44,927 bases of DNA from Acidobacteriaceae bacterium (GTDB lineage Bacteria > Acidobacteriota > Terriglobia > Terriglobales > Acidobacteriaceae): the NCBI GenBank assembly GCA_003151155.1, contig PLWX01000209.1, forward strand, positions 1-44,927, read 5' to 3'. The notes under the pieces are model-generated. The model saw nothing but the letters and a program-made list of their open reading frames with translations, ran no database searches and had not been told where the DNA came from. Numbering within the stretch: the stretch's first letter is position 1; each line of letters starts with the position of its first letter. The translations under genes and the position numbers were made by a program. This document shows, in pieces, positions 8,755 to 17,307 of this stretch.

Positions 8755-9708
8755 GTGAGTGAGGAAACGAAAGGCTGGGTGGATAGGATTCGCGCGGGGG
8801 ATGTGCGCGCGCTGGCGCGGGCAATTACCGCGGTCGAGAACCGGAGTGCGGATTCCGCGGAGTTGCTCAAGGCGTCGTTTGCGCTCAGCGGGAAAGCTAG
8901 TGTGCTCGGTTTTACCGGGGCGCCGGGAGCGGGGAAGAGCACGCTGGTCGACGGTGTGGCGCGAGAGTATCGCAAGGCGAACAAGACGGTTGGCATCGTG
9001 GCGATTGATCCGACCAGCCCGTTCAGCGGCGGCGCTATTCTCGGCGACCGCATTCGCATGCAGGGGCATTACGCGGATCCGGGAATTTTTATCCGCAGCA
9101 TGGCTACGCGGGGATCGTTGGGCGGCTTGGCGCGGACCACGGCGGATGTGACGACGATCCTCGACGCTAGCGGGCGAGACCTGGTGATGGTCGAGACGGT
9201 CGGCGTGGGACAGGACGAAATCGACATCGTGAAACTGGCGGATGTGACCGTCGTCGTGCTGGTGCCGGGGATGGGCGACGATGTGCAGTCGATCAAGGCG
9301 GGGATCATGGAGATTGCGGATATTTTCGTGATCAACAAGGCGGACCGCGATGGGGCTGAACGAGTGGAACGGGAAATCAAGGCCTTGCAGAGCCTGGCGC
9401 TGCGGCACGATGCGTGGATTCCTCCGATCGTGAAGACGGTGGCGGCGAATGGCGAGGGGATTCCGGAGTTGGTTGCGAAGATTGAAGAGTATCGATCTTT
9501 CCTCGACAAGAGTGAGGCGGGGCATCAGAAGCGAATCGAGAACTGGCGTAACCGGCTGGTGGAGATGCTGCGGGATGCGTTGCTCGAGCGGGTGGAACGC
9601 GATCACCTGGGAAATGGCGCGGCGGGACGCTACGCGGCGGAGATTGCGGACCACAAGCGAGATCCGTATACGATCATCGAAGAAATTGTCGGCGCGTTGG
9701 GTCACTGA
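8755..9708 (+). CDS. meaB: Methylmalonyl-CoA mutase-associated GTPase MeaB
   Basis: G3E-family P-loop GTPase of 317 residues (the older name ArgK refers to the same family). MeaB loads adenosylcobalamin into methylmalonyl-CoA mutase and protects the enzyme. Motifs: Walker A GFTGAPGAGKST (residues 52-63), AIDPTSPFSGGAILGDRIRM, the switch region MATRGSLGG, the Walker B-like VMVETVGVGQDE, and the base-specificity motif NKAD. The family's C-terminal dimerisation helix is present. I chose GTG 8755, preceded by AGAAGAGG; the frame is open to 8605 but the extra residues are antisense to the VOC gene. Methylmalonyl-CoA epimerase follows after 39 bases, which supports the pathway; the mutase is not in the window. 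Confidence 0.94.
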   Translation: MSEETKGWVDRIRAGDVRALARAITAVENRSADSAELLKASFALSGKASVLGFTGAPGAGKSTLVDGVAREYRKANKTVGIVAIDPTSPFSGGAILGDRIRMQGHYADPGIFIRSMATRGSLGGLARTTADVTTILDASGRDLVMVETVGVGQDEIDIVKLADVTVVVLVPGMGDDVQSIKAGIMEIADIFVINKADRDGAERVEREIKALQSLALRHDAWIPPIVKTVAANGEGIPELVAKIEEYRSFLDKSEAGHQKRIENWRNRLVEMLRDALLERVERDHLGNGAAGRYAAEIADHKRDPYTIIEEIVGALGH

Positions 9709-9747
9709 GAATCATCCAACTGCGAAACGAATGTTTGAGGAGTTTGG

Positions 9748-10155
9748 ATGTTCCAGATCGATCATCTTGGAATCGCCGTGAAGTCGCTGGAAAAAGCGAA
9801 GCAGTTTTACGAGACGCTGGGCCTGCAGGTGATGGCGGAAGAGACCGTGGAAGGCGAGAAAGTGCGGCTGGCGATGGTGCCGATGGACGGCAGCCGGATC
9901 GAGTTGCTGGAGCCGACCGAAGCCGATTCGCCGATTGGGCGGTTCCTGGCGAAGCGCGGTGAAGGATTGCATCACGTGGCGTTGCACGTGGACGATATCG
10001 CAGGAACGGTTGAGCGGTTGAAGGCGGCGGGAACGCGGTTTATTTCCGACGAGATTAAAGTGGGAGCGGGCGGACATCTCTACGTGTTCGTGCACCCGTC
10101 AAGCGCAGGTGGAGTGTTGTTGGAGTTGTGTGAAGATCCTCCGATGGGGGTTTAG
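9748..10155 (+). CDS. mce: Methylmalonyl-CoA epimerase
   Basis: VOC-fold metalloenzyme of 135 residues that interconverts (2R)- and (2S)-methylmalonyl-CoA between propionyl-CoA carboxylase and the B12-dependent mutase. The family pattern is intact: FQIDHLGIAVKSLEKA (first metal His6), VRLAMVPMDGSRIELLEP, GEGLHHVALHVDDI with the second His, and HPSSAGGVLLELCE with the metal Glu near the end. A GAGGAG box lies 5 bases upstream of ATG 9748. It directly follows meaB, a common pairing. tsaB follows after 17 bases, so transcription may continue into the tRNA-modification genes. Confidence 0.94.
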   Translation: MFQIDHLGIAVKSLEKAKQFYETLGLQVMAEETVEGEKVRLAMVPMDGSRIELLEPTEADSPIGRFLAKRGEGLHHVALHVDDIAGTVERLKAAGTRFISDEIKVGAGGHLYVFVHPSSAGGVLLELCEDPPMGV

Positions 10156-10172
10156 CCGGCAGCGTGACCTCG

Positions 10173-10856
10173 ATGATCCTTTTCACGATTGATACTTCGG
10201 GCAGGAATGGGGCGCTGGCAATCGCGCGGCGGGATGAGCAGGGCATTCGTGTGCTTGCCCAGGAATCGCTGAGTGGCGGGCAATACTCGGCGGAACTGAT
10301 TCCGAAGTTTGCGGCGATGCTGGATCAGCTCAAACTGACGAAGAAAGACGTGGATGCGATTGCAGTCGTGGCGGGGCCGGGATCGTTCACGGGCTTGCGT
10401 GTAGGTTTGGCTATGGCCAAAGGCCTGGCAGAGATTCTGGAGAAGCCGCTGACCGCAGTCTCCAGCTTGGAACTGGTCGCCGCGGCGGCGAAGGATGGAT
10501 CCGCAACGGTGGTTGCCGCACTTGATGCTGGGCGCAATGAAATCTATCTGGGGCATTGTGAAGTTCATCCAAAACTTGAAGTTCGGACGCACGCGGAAAT
10601 GTTGATCAAGCCGGAAGAGCTCGCGGAGCGAATGCGGGAGTTCGATTCGAGGCTGGTGACGCCTGAGGAGAAAATCGTCGCCGCTGCAACGAAGATGAAC
10701 CTCCCCGTGGAACAAGTGGCTGCACCCGGGGCGGAACTGCTCGCCGCACTGGCGTTCGCGCAACTGGATCGCGGGATGACGGTTCGACCCGACGATCTGG
10801 ACGCCAACTATCTGCGGCGGTCCGACGCTGAATTGTTCACCACGCCGCTGGCATGA
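10173..10856 (+). CDS. tsaB: tRNA t6A37 biosynthesis protein TsaB
   Basis: ASKHA-fold pseudo-enzyme of 227 residues that scaffolds TsaD and TsaE in making N6-threonylcarbamoyladenosine at position 37 of ANN-decoding tRNAs. Typical segments are ILFTIDTSG at the start, AELIPKFAAML and AVVAGPGSFTGLRVGLAMAKGLA. The family's long C-terminal half is shorter in conserved sequence, as usual. I placed the start at ATG 10173, which matches the MILxIDTS family start; a GTG three codons upstream is possible and neither has a clear ribosome-binding site. The stop overlaps the rimI start (ATGA at 10853-10856), so the two are translationally coupled, an arrangement seen in many bacteria. Confidence 0.93.
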   Translation: MILFTIDTSGRNGALAIARRDEQGIRVLAQESLSGGQYSAELIPKFAAMLDQLKLTKKDVDAIAVVAGPGSFTGLRVGLAMAKGLAEILEKPLTAVSSLELVAAAAKDGSATVVAALDAGRNEIYLGHCEVHPKLEVRTHAEMLIKPEELAERMREFDSRLVTPEEKIVAAATKMNLPVEQVAAPGAELLAALAFAQLDRGMTVRPDDLDANYLRRSDAELFTTPLA

Positions 10857-11308
10857 GCGCCATCTCCGTCCGAAAGGCGGTTCTCGCCGATCTCCGGGCG
10901 ATCCTCAAAATTGAGCAAGCGAATGCGTCCGCTGCCCACTGGAATCCAAGCGAATACGAACGCCTTTTTGAGGACTCCGGAATCCAGCGGTTGGCGCTGG
11001 TGGCGGAGGGTGCAAATGCCATCGAGGGTTTTGTGATTGCGCGGGAAGTGGCGACTGAATGGGAGCTGGAAAACATTGCGGTTGCACCGGACGGGCAAGG
11101 ACAAGGAATAGGCGCGGGCCTGCTGCAAGCGCTTGTGGACCGGGTTCGGGAAGCTGGCGGGACGAAGCTGATGCTGGAGGTTCGGGAGTCGAATCTGGCC
11201 GCCAGAAGGCTTTATGAGCGGGCCGGGTTGGAGGTCTGCGGACGGCGAAAACGCTACTATCAACAGCCTCCGGAGGATGCCCTCCTGTTTGAGAAAAAAC
11301 TTACTTAA
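10853..11308 (+). CDS. rimI: Ribosomal-protein-alanine N-acetyltransferase RimI (GNAT)
   Basis: GNAT acetyltransferase of 151 residues, which N-acetylates an N-terminal residue (ribosomal protein S18 in E. coli) with acetyl-CoA. The acetyl-CoA loop is VAPDGQGQGIGAGLL. It is flanked by the RimI strand ELENIAV, the segment LMLEVRESNLAARRLYERAGLEVCGRRKRYY, and a closing segment EDALLFEKKL. These all match the RimI subfamily closely. Its start overlaps the tsaB stop by four bases, supporting the name. The exact substrate in this organism is inferred from the family. Confidence 0.9.
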   Translation: MSAISVRKAVLADLRAILKIEQANASAAHWNPSEYERLFEDSGIQRLALVAEGANAIEGFVIAREVATEWELENIAVAPDGQGQGIGAGLLQALVDRVREAGGTKLMLEVRESNLAARRLYERAGLEVCGRRKRYYQQPPEDALLFEKKLT

Positions 11309-11439
11309 GTCAGTATGAAAATTCGTTGAATGCGGGCAGACCCTATGCTACCGTCTGAAATCGCCCCGCTCCACCCAGCGAGCCAGATGCGGGCCCGATG
11401 GACCCAAGTGCAGGGGTGATTGAATCGGAGGTTTGCCGG

Positions 11440-11670
11440 ATGGCTTCTGCAGTCCGCGAAGAATTACTCGCAAGCAACGATGAGTTTCGCCGTCTCTCCC
11501 AGGAACACTCACAATATTCACAACGCCTCGACGGTCTGACGCAAAAGCGTTTTCTCTCGGAAGACGAGAAGATCGAAGAAGTGCGCCTGAAAAAGTTGAA
11601 GTTGCGCCTGAAGGACGAGATGGAGAAACTCGAGCTCCAGTACCGGGAGCAGCATAACAACGTAGCTTAG
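11440..11670 (+). CDS. YdcH-like / DUF465 small coiled-coil protein
   Basis: A 76-residue highly charged helical protein starting MASAVREELL. It has the DUF465 pattern: a first helix with NDEFRRLSQEHSQYSQRL, a short loop (LTQKRFLSEDE), and a second helix rich in Lys, Leu and Glu (KLKLRLKDEMEKLE). Members are small, form helical hairpins and have no firm function. CGGAGG 9 bases upstream fixes ATG 11440; an in-frame ATG at 11398 lacks such a site. No cysteines and no signal. It stands alone between rimI and psd. Confidence 0.82.
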   Translation: MASAVREELLASNDEFRRLSQEHSQYSQRLDGLTQKRFLSEDEKIEEVRLKKLKLRLKDEMEKLELQYREQHNNVA

Positions 11671-11855
11671 CCGCAAGGCGAGTGCGTCTCAGCCTTTTTA
11701 TCCGCGAGGGATTGCAAAATCCAGTCGCGCGAGCGGATCGAAGTACCCGGCCTCCGCCCTGCCTCTTGTGTGCCCTTGCGCAACCGGAGGAAGTGGCGGA
11801 GGCTTTGTCGTTCCTGCACAACTACTTTCCTCGTCCGGTGCCAACTTTGAGGCAC

Positions 11856-11861
11856 TATAAT
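11856..11861 (+). promoter_or_regulatory. Possible -10 box (TATAAT) just upstream of psd
   Basis: A perfect TATAAT ends 14 bases before the preferred psd ATG (11876). No convincing -35 box is found 16-18 bases upstream, and the implied leader would be under 10 bases, so psd would be nearly leaderless. The match may be chance. The rest of the 11671-11875 gap shows nothing gene-like. Confidence 0.3.
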
Positions 11862-11875
11862 CATTGAGATTACCT

Positions 11876-12544
11876 ATGGTTCGTGACGGAATCTATTACG
11901 TGCTCGCCTTCGTTGCCGTGGCCGTACTGCTCGGTTGGTTCACTGGCATCTGGGCGCTGGCCCTTATTCCTCTGCTCCTAGCGGCGTTCTTCGGATGGTT
12001 CTTTCGCGATCCGGAGCGGACAATTCCACAGACACCGGGAGCGATTGTTTCGCCGGGTGATGGTAAGGTCACGGATATTGTTGCAGTTGATGTGAACGGT
12101 GAGGCACGAACCCGTATCAGTATATTTCTAAATGTATTTAACGTGCATGTAAATCGGTCGCCGATTGCTGGTGTGATCCGTAACGTGGAGTACCGCAAGG
12201 GTAAGTTTGGCAACGCCATGGGGTCGGTTTCTGCCGAGGCGAATGAGCAGAACATTGTGACGATGGAAGGTGAAGGGCACACGGTGGTCTTTAAGCAGAT
12301 TGCCGGATTGCTGGCGCGACGCATCGTGTTCGCGAAGAAGGTGGGCGACATGCTGGCGCGCGGCGAGCGAGTTGGGCTGATCAAGTTCGGCTCGCGGGTT
12401 GACGTAATTTTCACATCCGCTTCCGAAGTATCGGTGAAGATTGGAGATGACGTGGCCGGTGGTTCGACGATTCTTGCGGTTGTGCGGGTTGGGAACCTGC
12501 AGGCGCCGGTGATGAGCGAATCCGAACGCGGAGGGGTACGTTGA
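11876..12544 (+). CDS. psd: Phosphatidylserine decarboxylase, short bacterial form
   Basis: Makes phosphatidylethanolamine from phosphatidylserine at the inner membrane. It is the compact form (222 residues), with two N-terminal membrane segments (residues 7-43) ending in [12 protein letters not shown]. Next come [23 protein letters not shown] and the segment [10 protein letters not shown]. The self-cleavage site is Gly172-Ser173 in [10 protein letters not shown], where the serine becomes the pyruvoyl cofactor. ATG 11876 gives the family-like MVRDG start; an in-frame TTG lies at 11864. The next gene, pssA, overlaps the psd stop and supplies its substrate. Confidence 0.95.
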   Translation: MVRDGIYYVLAFVAVAVLLGWFTGIWALALIPLLLAAFFGWFFRDPERTIPQTPGAIVSPGDGKVTDIVAVDVNGEARTRISIFLNVFNVHVNRSPIAGVIRNVEYRKGKFGNAMGSVSAEANEQNIVTMEGEGHTVVFKQIAGLLARRIVFAKKVGDMLARGERVGLIKFGSRVDVIFTSASEVSVKIGDDVAGGSTILAVVRVGNLQAPVMSESERGGVR

Positions 12545-13428
12545 CGCCCTTGGAACCTTTAACGCCGATGCGCCGAAAGGACGACAATCCCAACCGTGCG
12601 CGCCGGGTGCGCAAAGGCCTCTACATTCTTCCCTCGCTATTTACGGCGGTAAATATCGCCGCTGGATATTTCGCGGTCTTCCAGGCAATCCAAGGCGCGT
12701 TCCAGAAAGATCCGCGCCACTTCGACCTGGCGGCGATGGCAATTGGTTTCGCGATTGTGTTCGATGGGCTCGACGGCCGCGTGGCGCGCATGACCAACAC
12801 GACCAGCGATTTCGGGAGGGAATTGGATTCGCTGGCCGATGTGATCACGTTCGGCATGGCTCCCGCAGTGCTCGCGTACCTATGGGGCTTCCATGCGATT
12901 GCCGTTGCGAATGAGGAACTGCACCAGAAGCTGATTCGGTTGGGGGCAGTCACAACATTTTTGTTTCTCGCCGCCGGTGCCTGCCGCCTGGCGCGTTTCA
13001 ATATCCAGAACAATCCGCAGCCGTCGAATCCAGGACGGCCGGGCAGGAAATATTTTGTAGGGATGCCGATTCCTGGTGGCGCGGGAGTGATTGCCGCGGT
13101 GGTGCATTTTGCCCATGGGTTTCCGGTGCAAGCGTGGTGGATGGCGTTGATCTGGTCGTTGTTCGTGCTGTTACTCGGATTCCTGATGGTGAGTCGCTGG
13201 CGGTTCCCCAGTTTCAAGGGTGTCGATTTCCGGCAGCGTCACTCGTCTCGATTGCTGGTGGTTCTGTGCGCGCTGGTGATGCTGATTATTTACTTTTCCG
13301 ACTGGACGCTGTTCATCATCGCTATCACCTATATGTTCTGGGGAATTTTCTCGCGACTGTTCTACGGGATGAAACGCGGCTCGCAGGTTCCTCCGTCATC
13401 TCCCGACCAGGTTGCGCACGCGGACTGA
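12541..13428 (+). CDS. pssA: CDP-diacylglycerol-serine O-phosphatidyltransferase
   Basis: Integral membrane enzyme of 295 residues that joins serine to CDP-diacylglycerol, giving phosphatidylserine for Psd. The CDP-alcohol phosphotransferase signature is exact: Asp78-Gly79, Ala82-Arg83, Gly92, Asp96 and Asp100 within the segment starting [10 protein letters not shown]. Several hydrophobic segments follow. The start is TTG 12541: it shares TTGA with the psd stop and has GGAGGGG 5 bases upstream. The next ATG (12568) has no such site. The order psd-pssA with overlap makes a two-gene phosphatidylethanolamine unit. It is the type II (membrane) enzyme and not the E. coli soluble type. Confidence 0.94.
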   Translation: MTPLEPLTPMRRKDDNPNRARRVRKGLYILPSLFTAVNIAAGYFAVFQAIQGAFQKDPRHFDLAAMAIGFAIVFDGLDGRVARMTNTTSDFGRELDSLADVITFGMAPAVLAYLWGFHAIAVANEELHQKLIRLGAVTTFLFLAAGACRLARFNIQNNPQPSNPGRPGRKYFVGMPIPGGAGVIAAVVHFAHGFPVQAWWMALIWSLFVLLLGFLMVSRWRFPSFKGVDFRQRHSSRLLVVLCALVMLIIYFSDWTLFIIAITYMFWGIFSRLFYGMKRGSQVPPSSPDQVAHAD

Positions 13429-13438
13429 AAAAATTCGA

Positions 13439-14491
13439 ATGGCTAAACCAAAGAACGAGAATACAAACTGGGGCATGCTGTTCCGCGTCGCCGTGGTAGG
13501 CGCCGGAACCCTTAAGGGCCGCGAGGTCAAAGAAGTCCTCAGCGAGCGGAACTTTCCGGCGCAAGACGTTCGATTGCTGGACGACGAGGAGTCGCTTGGG
13601 CAGATCGAGCAGGTGGGCGACGAGGCGACTTTTATTCAGAGCCTTCTGCCGGAACATTTAACGAACATGGACTTCGCGTTTTTCGCCAGCGATCCTGAGT
13701 TCACGTTGAAGACGTGGAAACAGGCGCGCGATGGTGGCAGCGAGATCATCGATCTGTCGTATGCGCTGGAGACCGAGAAGGAAGTACAGCTCCGCTCGCC
13801 ATGGCTTGAGCGTGAACTGGGAAAGACTCAGCTCAGTTTGCGAACCCATCCGGTGGTGATTGCGCATCCCGCAGCGATCGTGCTGGGGCTGCTGATGGTA
13901 CGTGCGGCTCGTGTCGGCGCGATCCGCTCGGCGGTTGCGACGGTGCTGGAGCCCGCTTCAGAGCAAGGCAAGCGCGGCATGGATGAGTTGCATGAGCAGA
14001 CGGTGAACCTGCTGTCGTTCCAGCAACTGCCGATGACGATCTTCGGGACGCAGGTGGCATTCAACTTGGTCGACCGCTATGGCGAGGGTTCCGTGCTGTC
14101 TTTGGCGAATGCCGAGCAACGGGTTCTGCGGCACTACAAGCAGACGGTGGGCGACGCCGCACCCGTACCTTCGCTGATGCTGTTGCAAGCGCCAACCTTC
14201 CATGGGCACGGCTTTTCGCTTTACATTGAAATCGCGGAAGGCGCGACGGTGGAGAAGTTGCGCGAAGAGCTCGCCGGCGAACATGTCACGATGGCGACGC
14301 AAACGGAAGCGCCGAATAACGTGAGCGCCGCGGGACAGGAGCAGGTGCTGGTGAACGTGCGACGCGACGCTACGAAGGAGAATGGGTTCTGGATCTGGGC
14401 GACCTCCGACAATCTGCGTGTATCCGCGACCTCGGCGGTGGAATGTGCCGAGATCATGGCGGCGAGCCGTCCGCGCGGGCAGGTGCAGTGA
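13439..14491 (+). CDS. Aspartate-semialdehyde dehydrogenase-like protein lacking the catalytic cysteine (Usg-like)
   Basis: Protein of 350 residues with the Asd fold: a Rossmann start RVAVVGAGTLKGREVKEVL, then DFAFFASDPEFTLKTWKQARDGGSEIIDLS as in the NADP domain, and a dimerisation domain with AFNLVDRYG. In active Asd the nucleophile lies in a PNCST segment after a VxxANP strand. Here the equivalent segment is VIAHPAAIVLG, so the Cys position is Ala146. Loss of the Cys should abolish dehydrogenase chemistry, as in the Usg-1 proteins known beside asd in proteobacteria. It ends overlapping lptE (GTGA). ATG 13439 has a weak ribosome-binding site. Function unknown; fold assignment is firm. Confidence 0.8.
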   Translation: MAKPKNENTNWGMLFRVAVVGAGTLKGREVKEVLSERNFPAQDVRLLDDEESLGQIEQVGDEATFIQSLLPEHLTNMDFAFFASDPEFTLKTWKQARDGGSEIIDLSYALETEKEVQLRSPWLERELGKTQLSLRTHPVVIAHPAAIVLGLLMVRAARVGAIRSAVATVLEPASEQGKRGMDELHEQTVNLLSFQQLPMTIFGTQVAFNLVDRYGEGSVLSLANAEQRVLRHYKQTVGDAAPVPSLMLLQAPTFHGHGFSLYIEIAEGATVEKLREELAGEHVTMATQTEAPNNVSAAGQEQVLVNVRRDATKENGFWIWATSDNLRVSATSAVECAEIMAASRPRGQVQ

Positions 14492-15012
14492 GATTTCGTC
14501 TCGCGTCTTTGATTTTGGCCGCTGCCACGCTTGTGGCCACGGGATGCGGCTATCACACCGCGGGAAAGGCGGTACGCATTCCCCCGGATGTGACAACCAT
14601 CTCGATCCCGATGTTTGTGAGCCAGACGAAGACTTACCGCATCGAGCAGATCATCACCAATGATGTGGTGCACGAATTTGCGAGCCGCACGCGATATCAC
14701 ATCGTGAGTGCGCCAGGTGACGATGTGGACGCTACGTTGCAGGGTACGGTGCTTACCAGCGAGGTCGCTCCGTCAACGGCGGATTCACAGACGGGGAGAG
14801 CCACCACTGCCATTGTTACCGTCACGGCGAGCGTGAAGCTCGTCGATCGACACGGAAAAGTGCTTTACGAGAACGATAATTACACGTTCCGCGATCAGTA
14901 CGAACTCTCGGCGGACCCGGCCAGCTTCTTCGAAGAAGATTCGATGGCAATGCGCAGACTGTCGGCGGACTTCGCTCGGACGTTAGTCAGCAATGTGCTG
15001 GAGGCCTTCTGA
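14488..15012 (+). CDS. lptE: LPS assembly lipoprotein LptE
   Basis: Outer-membrane lipoprotein of 174 residues that plugs and helps assemble the LptD barrel in lipopolysaccharide export. Residues 1-19 form a lipoprotein signal ending VATGC, with Cys20 as the lipidated residue, followed by GYHTAGKAV, the common LptE opening. The rest is beta-rich: TISIPMFVSQTKTYRIEQIITNDVV, VTVTASVKLVDRHGKVLYE. The start is GTG 14488, overlapping the upstream stop (GTGA), with AGG a few bases ahead. holA follows with a TGATG overlap; lptE-holA is also the E. coli order, which strengthens both names. Confidence 0.87.
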   Translation: MRFRLASLILAAATLVATGCGYHTAGKAVRIPPDVTTISIPMFVSQTKTYRIEQIITNDVVHEFASRTRYHIVSAPGDDVDATLQGTVLTSEVAPSTADSQTGRATTAIVTVTASVKLVDRHGKVLYENDNYTFRDQYELSADPASFFEEDSMAMRRLSADFARTLVSNVLEAF

Positions 15013-16136
15013 TGCGCAGCTTCGCGCCGACCGAGCGCTTCGTAAGCGAAGTGGAACAGCGCAAGTTGAAGGCCGGATACGTTTTTCTCGGCGACGAAGC
15101 GTTCTTCCGCAAGCAGTGCCGCGACGCCATCCTGAAATATCTTGTGCCACTGGATGTGCGCGAGTTCAGCCTTTATGAGTTCGACATGGCGGATATGGGG
15201 ATCGGCGAAATCCTTGACCGCGCGCGGACGCCTTCGCTGATGGCGCCCTTCCAGGTGTTCTTTGTGCGAGGCATTAAGAATCTGTACGGCCGCGGCAAGC
15301 ACGAAGATGAATTTGCGGCGATCGAGGAGTATTTCAAGAACCCAAATCCCGATGCGCTGCTAATCTTTGTCGCGGATCACATCACCATTCCGGCGGATGT
15401 CCGCAAAATGGACATGCAGGATAAAGAACGCTACGAGAAGATTCGCGAGACGCTGGGCGACTGGTGCAGCCTGATCGAATTCGCGCGGGTAGAAGATTCG
15501 GACGCGGTGAAATGGGCGCTGCAGGCGGCGCAGGCACAGGATGTGAATCTCGAGCCGGACGCGGCACGAGAGCTCGTCGATTCGCTCGGCGGTGACATGC
15601 TGCTGCTGGCCAATGAACTTGAGAAGTTGATGCTGTACGTCGGCGAGAAGAAGCGCATCACGCTGGGCGACGTGGAGACGATGGTGCTGGCGGCGAAGCA
15701 GCGCTCGCTGTATGAATTGACCGAGGCGATCTCGCAGCATGATCGCGTGAAGGCGCTGCAGGTGCTGGATGCGATCCTATCGACCGGCGACGGGGATGAG
15801 GCAGCGATTGGACATCTCTACATGCTGGCACGCACCTTCCGTCAGATGCTGGTGATCAGTGAACGCAATGTTCGCGATTCACGCGCTCTGTGGCAAGTTC
15901 TCTGGCAGGGTTTCCGCGTACCGCCATTCGCCGCGGAAGATATCATCCGGCAAGCGCGGCGGTTTAAGTCGAGAAGGGAACTTACGCGTGCGATTCGGCT
16001 GATCGCGAAGGCCGACCTCGCGGTGCGATCGAGTGCTCCCAGCAAACGGATGGTTCTCGAAAACCTGATTCTCGAACTGGCTTCCGAACCGCGCGTGATT
16101 GAACCGGGCTGGCAGCAGGAAGAATTACCCGTCTAA
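15012..16136 (+). CDS. holA: DNA polymerase III delta subunit
   Basis: Clamp-loader delta subunit of 374 residues that opens the beta sliding clamp. It has the AAA+-like N-terminal pattern YVFLGDEAFFRKQCRDAIL, followed by MAPFQVFFVRGIKNL with the beta-binding region. The middle domain contains NELEKLMLYVG and TLGDVETMV, and the C-terminal collar helices include LYELTEAISQHDRVKALQVLDAIL. There is no Walker A, as expected for delta. The ATG overlaps the lptE stop (TGATG). It ends the plus-strand operon; a hairpin follows before the convergent Fn3 gene. Confidence 0.93.
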   Translation: MRSFAPTERFVSEVEQRKLKAGYVFLGDEAFFRKQCRDAILKYLVPLDVREFSLYEFDMADMGIGEILDRARTPSLMAPFQVFFVRGIKNLYGRGKHEDEFAAIEEYFKNPNPDALLIFVADHITIPADVRKMDMQDKERYEKIRETLGDWCSLIEFARVEDSDAVKWALQAAQAQDVNLEPDAARELVDSLGGDMLLLANELEKLMLYVGEKKRITLGDVETMVLAAKQRSLYELTEAISQHDRVKALQVLDAILSTGDGDEAAIGHLYMLARTFRQMLVISERNVRDSRALWQVLWQGFRVPPFAAEDIIRQARRFKSRRELTRAIRLIAKADLAVRSSAPSKRMVLENLILELASEPRVIEPGWQQEELPV

Positions 16137-16159
16137 CCGCTCTACAACGAAGGCAAGCG

Positions 16160-16189
16160 TTGGGCGCCGAATTACCAACGACGCCCTAA
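16160..16189. terminator. Possible bidirectional terminator hairpin between convergent holA and the Fn3 gene
   Basis: TTGGGCGCCG (16160-16169) pairs, with one bulge and one wobble, with CGACGCCCTAA (16179-16189). It lies 24 bases after holA and 15 bases before the stop of the convergent gene. The plus strand continues with a T-rich but interrupted stretch, so a terminator role is only plausible. Confidence 0.35.
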
Positions 16190-16204
16190 CTATCGTGCTT
16201 ATTC

Positions 16205-16594
16205 TTATTGCGTGGTGAAGGTGCCGGTCAAGCGGCCTTGCCCGTGCTTGTTCTCAATTGCAAAGTAATAGGTGGTTCCAGGACGAAGGTTGCGGAGCAT
16301 CACTTCGTGATTGGTGGTGCCGCCCTGCTGGTAGCCATGCTGGAAGAGATTGTTGGGATCAGTGCCGTAGTTGACGCGGGTGGCTGCGGTCTTGTTCGTG
16401 CCCCAACGCAACACTGCCGAATGATTGGTGACCTGGTCGACGGACGGCGGCGTAACTACATCGACGGTGTCGTTGATGCCGCTTTGACCTTCGGTAGCTC
16501 GCTCGTCCTGACGCTGTTGTGGCGACACCTGGGTGAATGCGAGACTGGCCGCCAAGGTTAGGAATGCACAAAAAAATAACAAGCGCTTTTTCAT
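16205..16594 (-). CDS. Exported fibronectin type III-domain protein
   Basis: Small secreted protein of 129 residues. MKKRLLFFCAF plus a hydrophobic run ending LAFTQ is a Sec signal peptide. Residues 45-129 form one Fn3-like beta sandwich: a PPSVDQVTNHSAVLRWGT segment, an AATRVNYGTDP strand, then LRNLRPGTTYYFAIENKHG, the typical Fn3 F strand with the LxPxTxYYF pattern. Such isolated domains occur as surface or adhesion modules; no enzyme domain is attached. ATG 16594 has GGGAGGA about 9 bases upstream, so the upstream extension to 16663 is not used. DinB lies 81 bases upstream on the same strand. Confidence 0.78.
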   Translation of the reverse strand: MKKRLLFFCAFLTLAASLAFTQVSPQQRQDERATEGQSGINDTVDVVTPPSVDQVTNHSAVLRWGTNKTAATRVNYGTDPNNLFQHGYQQGGTTNHEVMLRNLRPGTTYYFAIENKHGQGRLTGTFTTQ

Positions 16595-16675
16595 CGAAAT
16601 GAATCCTCCCAAAAAGTACGATGGCGGGTTCGCTCGGCAAGTGGCCTCAGATTTCGAGACCACCCAAGTGACACC

Positions 16676-17164
16676 TCAGCTGGACCAAATGCCGAGAACT
16701 CGCCGGAGCGCGACGATCTCGCCGAGGTGGTAGGCGTTGTGATCGGCGATGAGGAGAGCCTCCCGTAACAGATTTTGTCCCTCGTCGGCCCACGGAAAGG
16801 GTTCGGAGAGATTGCTCTTTGGATCCTTGATGAGGTCCTCGAATTCTTTCGCGTCGGCTCGGATCTGATGAATCGAATCGTTCCAGGCTTTTTCGCTTGG
16901 AGGTTCGGGAGACTTCGGCCAGTAGCCCTCCGGCCATTTTGGTGAGTGATATTTTCCGTCGATATTTTTGCTGTAGCGCAGGATATCGTGCTGGGCAATG
17001 CGGATGTGTTCGAGCAGTTGCCAGGCGGAGTAGGGAAGCCCGGCGGGTTTAACACCGCGCTTCTCGGTGGGGAAATCTTTAATCACATCGTCGAAACCAG
17101 CGTGCGCCTGGCCACCTTTCAGCAAGGCGAACAATTGTTTGTGAAGGTCTTTCGTATCTACCAT
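16676..17164 (-). CDS. DinB/YfiT-like four-helix metal-binding protein
   Basis: Protein of 162 residues with the DinB fold. The three metal histidines of the family are visible: His53 in LLEHIRIAQHD near the N-terminal half, and the pair in LLIADHNAYHLGEIV near the C-terminus. Bacterial DinB-like proteins include thiol transferases that use bacillithiol or mycothiol and many members of unknown role. The start ATG 17164 has GGGAG 5 bases upstream; a longer frame to 17215 has no such site. It is divergent from the large BNR protein (143 bases between starts). Confidence 0.84.
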   Translation of the reverse strand: MVDTKDLHKQLFALLKGGQAHAGFDDVIKDFPTEKRGVKPAGLPYSAWQLLEHIRIAQHDILRYSKNIDGKYHSPKWPEGYWPKSPEPPSEKAWNDSIHQIRADAKEFEDLIKDPKSNLSEPFPWADEGQNLLREALLIADHNAYHLGEIVALRRVLGIWSS

Positions 17165-17307
17165 CGTTTCTCCCGTGCGTGTTCTGTGAAGCTTTCCAGA
17201 GTTTGTTGAATCCAATGTCTCGGTTAAGTGGGATCAATTTCATTGGATGGGGTGCAGGCGCCCGGCGATGCCGCGCTTGCTGATGTATCCTCGTTGCAAC
17301 CCGGAGG

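Noticed and set aside
8698..9705. A 335-codon minus-strand frame
   Set aside because: Antisense to meaB, with a His/Arg-rich composition and no recognisable domain.
11682..11867. 61-residue frame between the YdcH-like gene and psd
   Set aside because: No ribosome-binding site, Pro/Arg-rich composition, and it runs into the psd promoter region.
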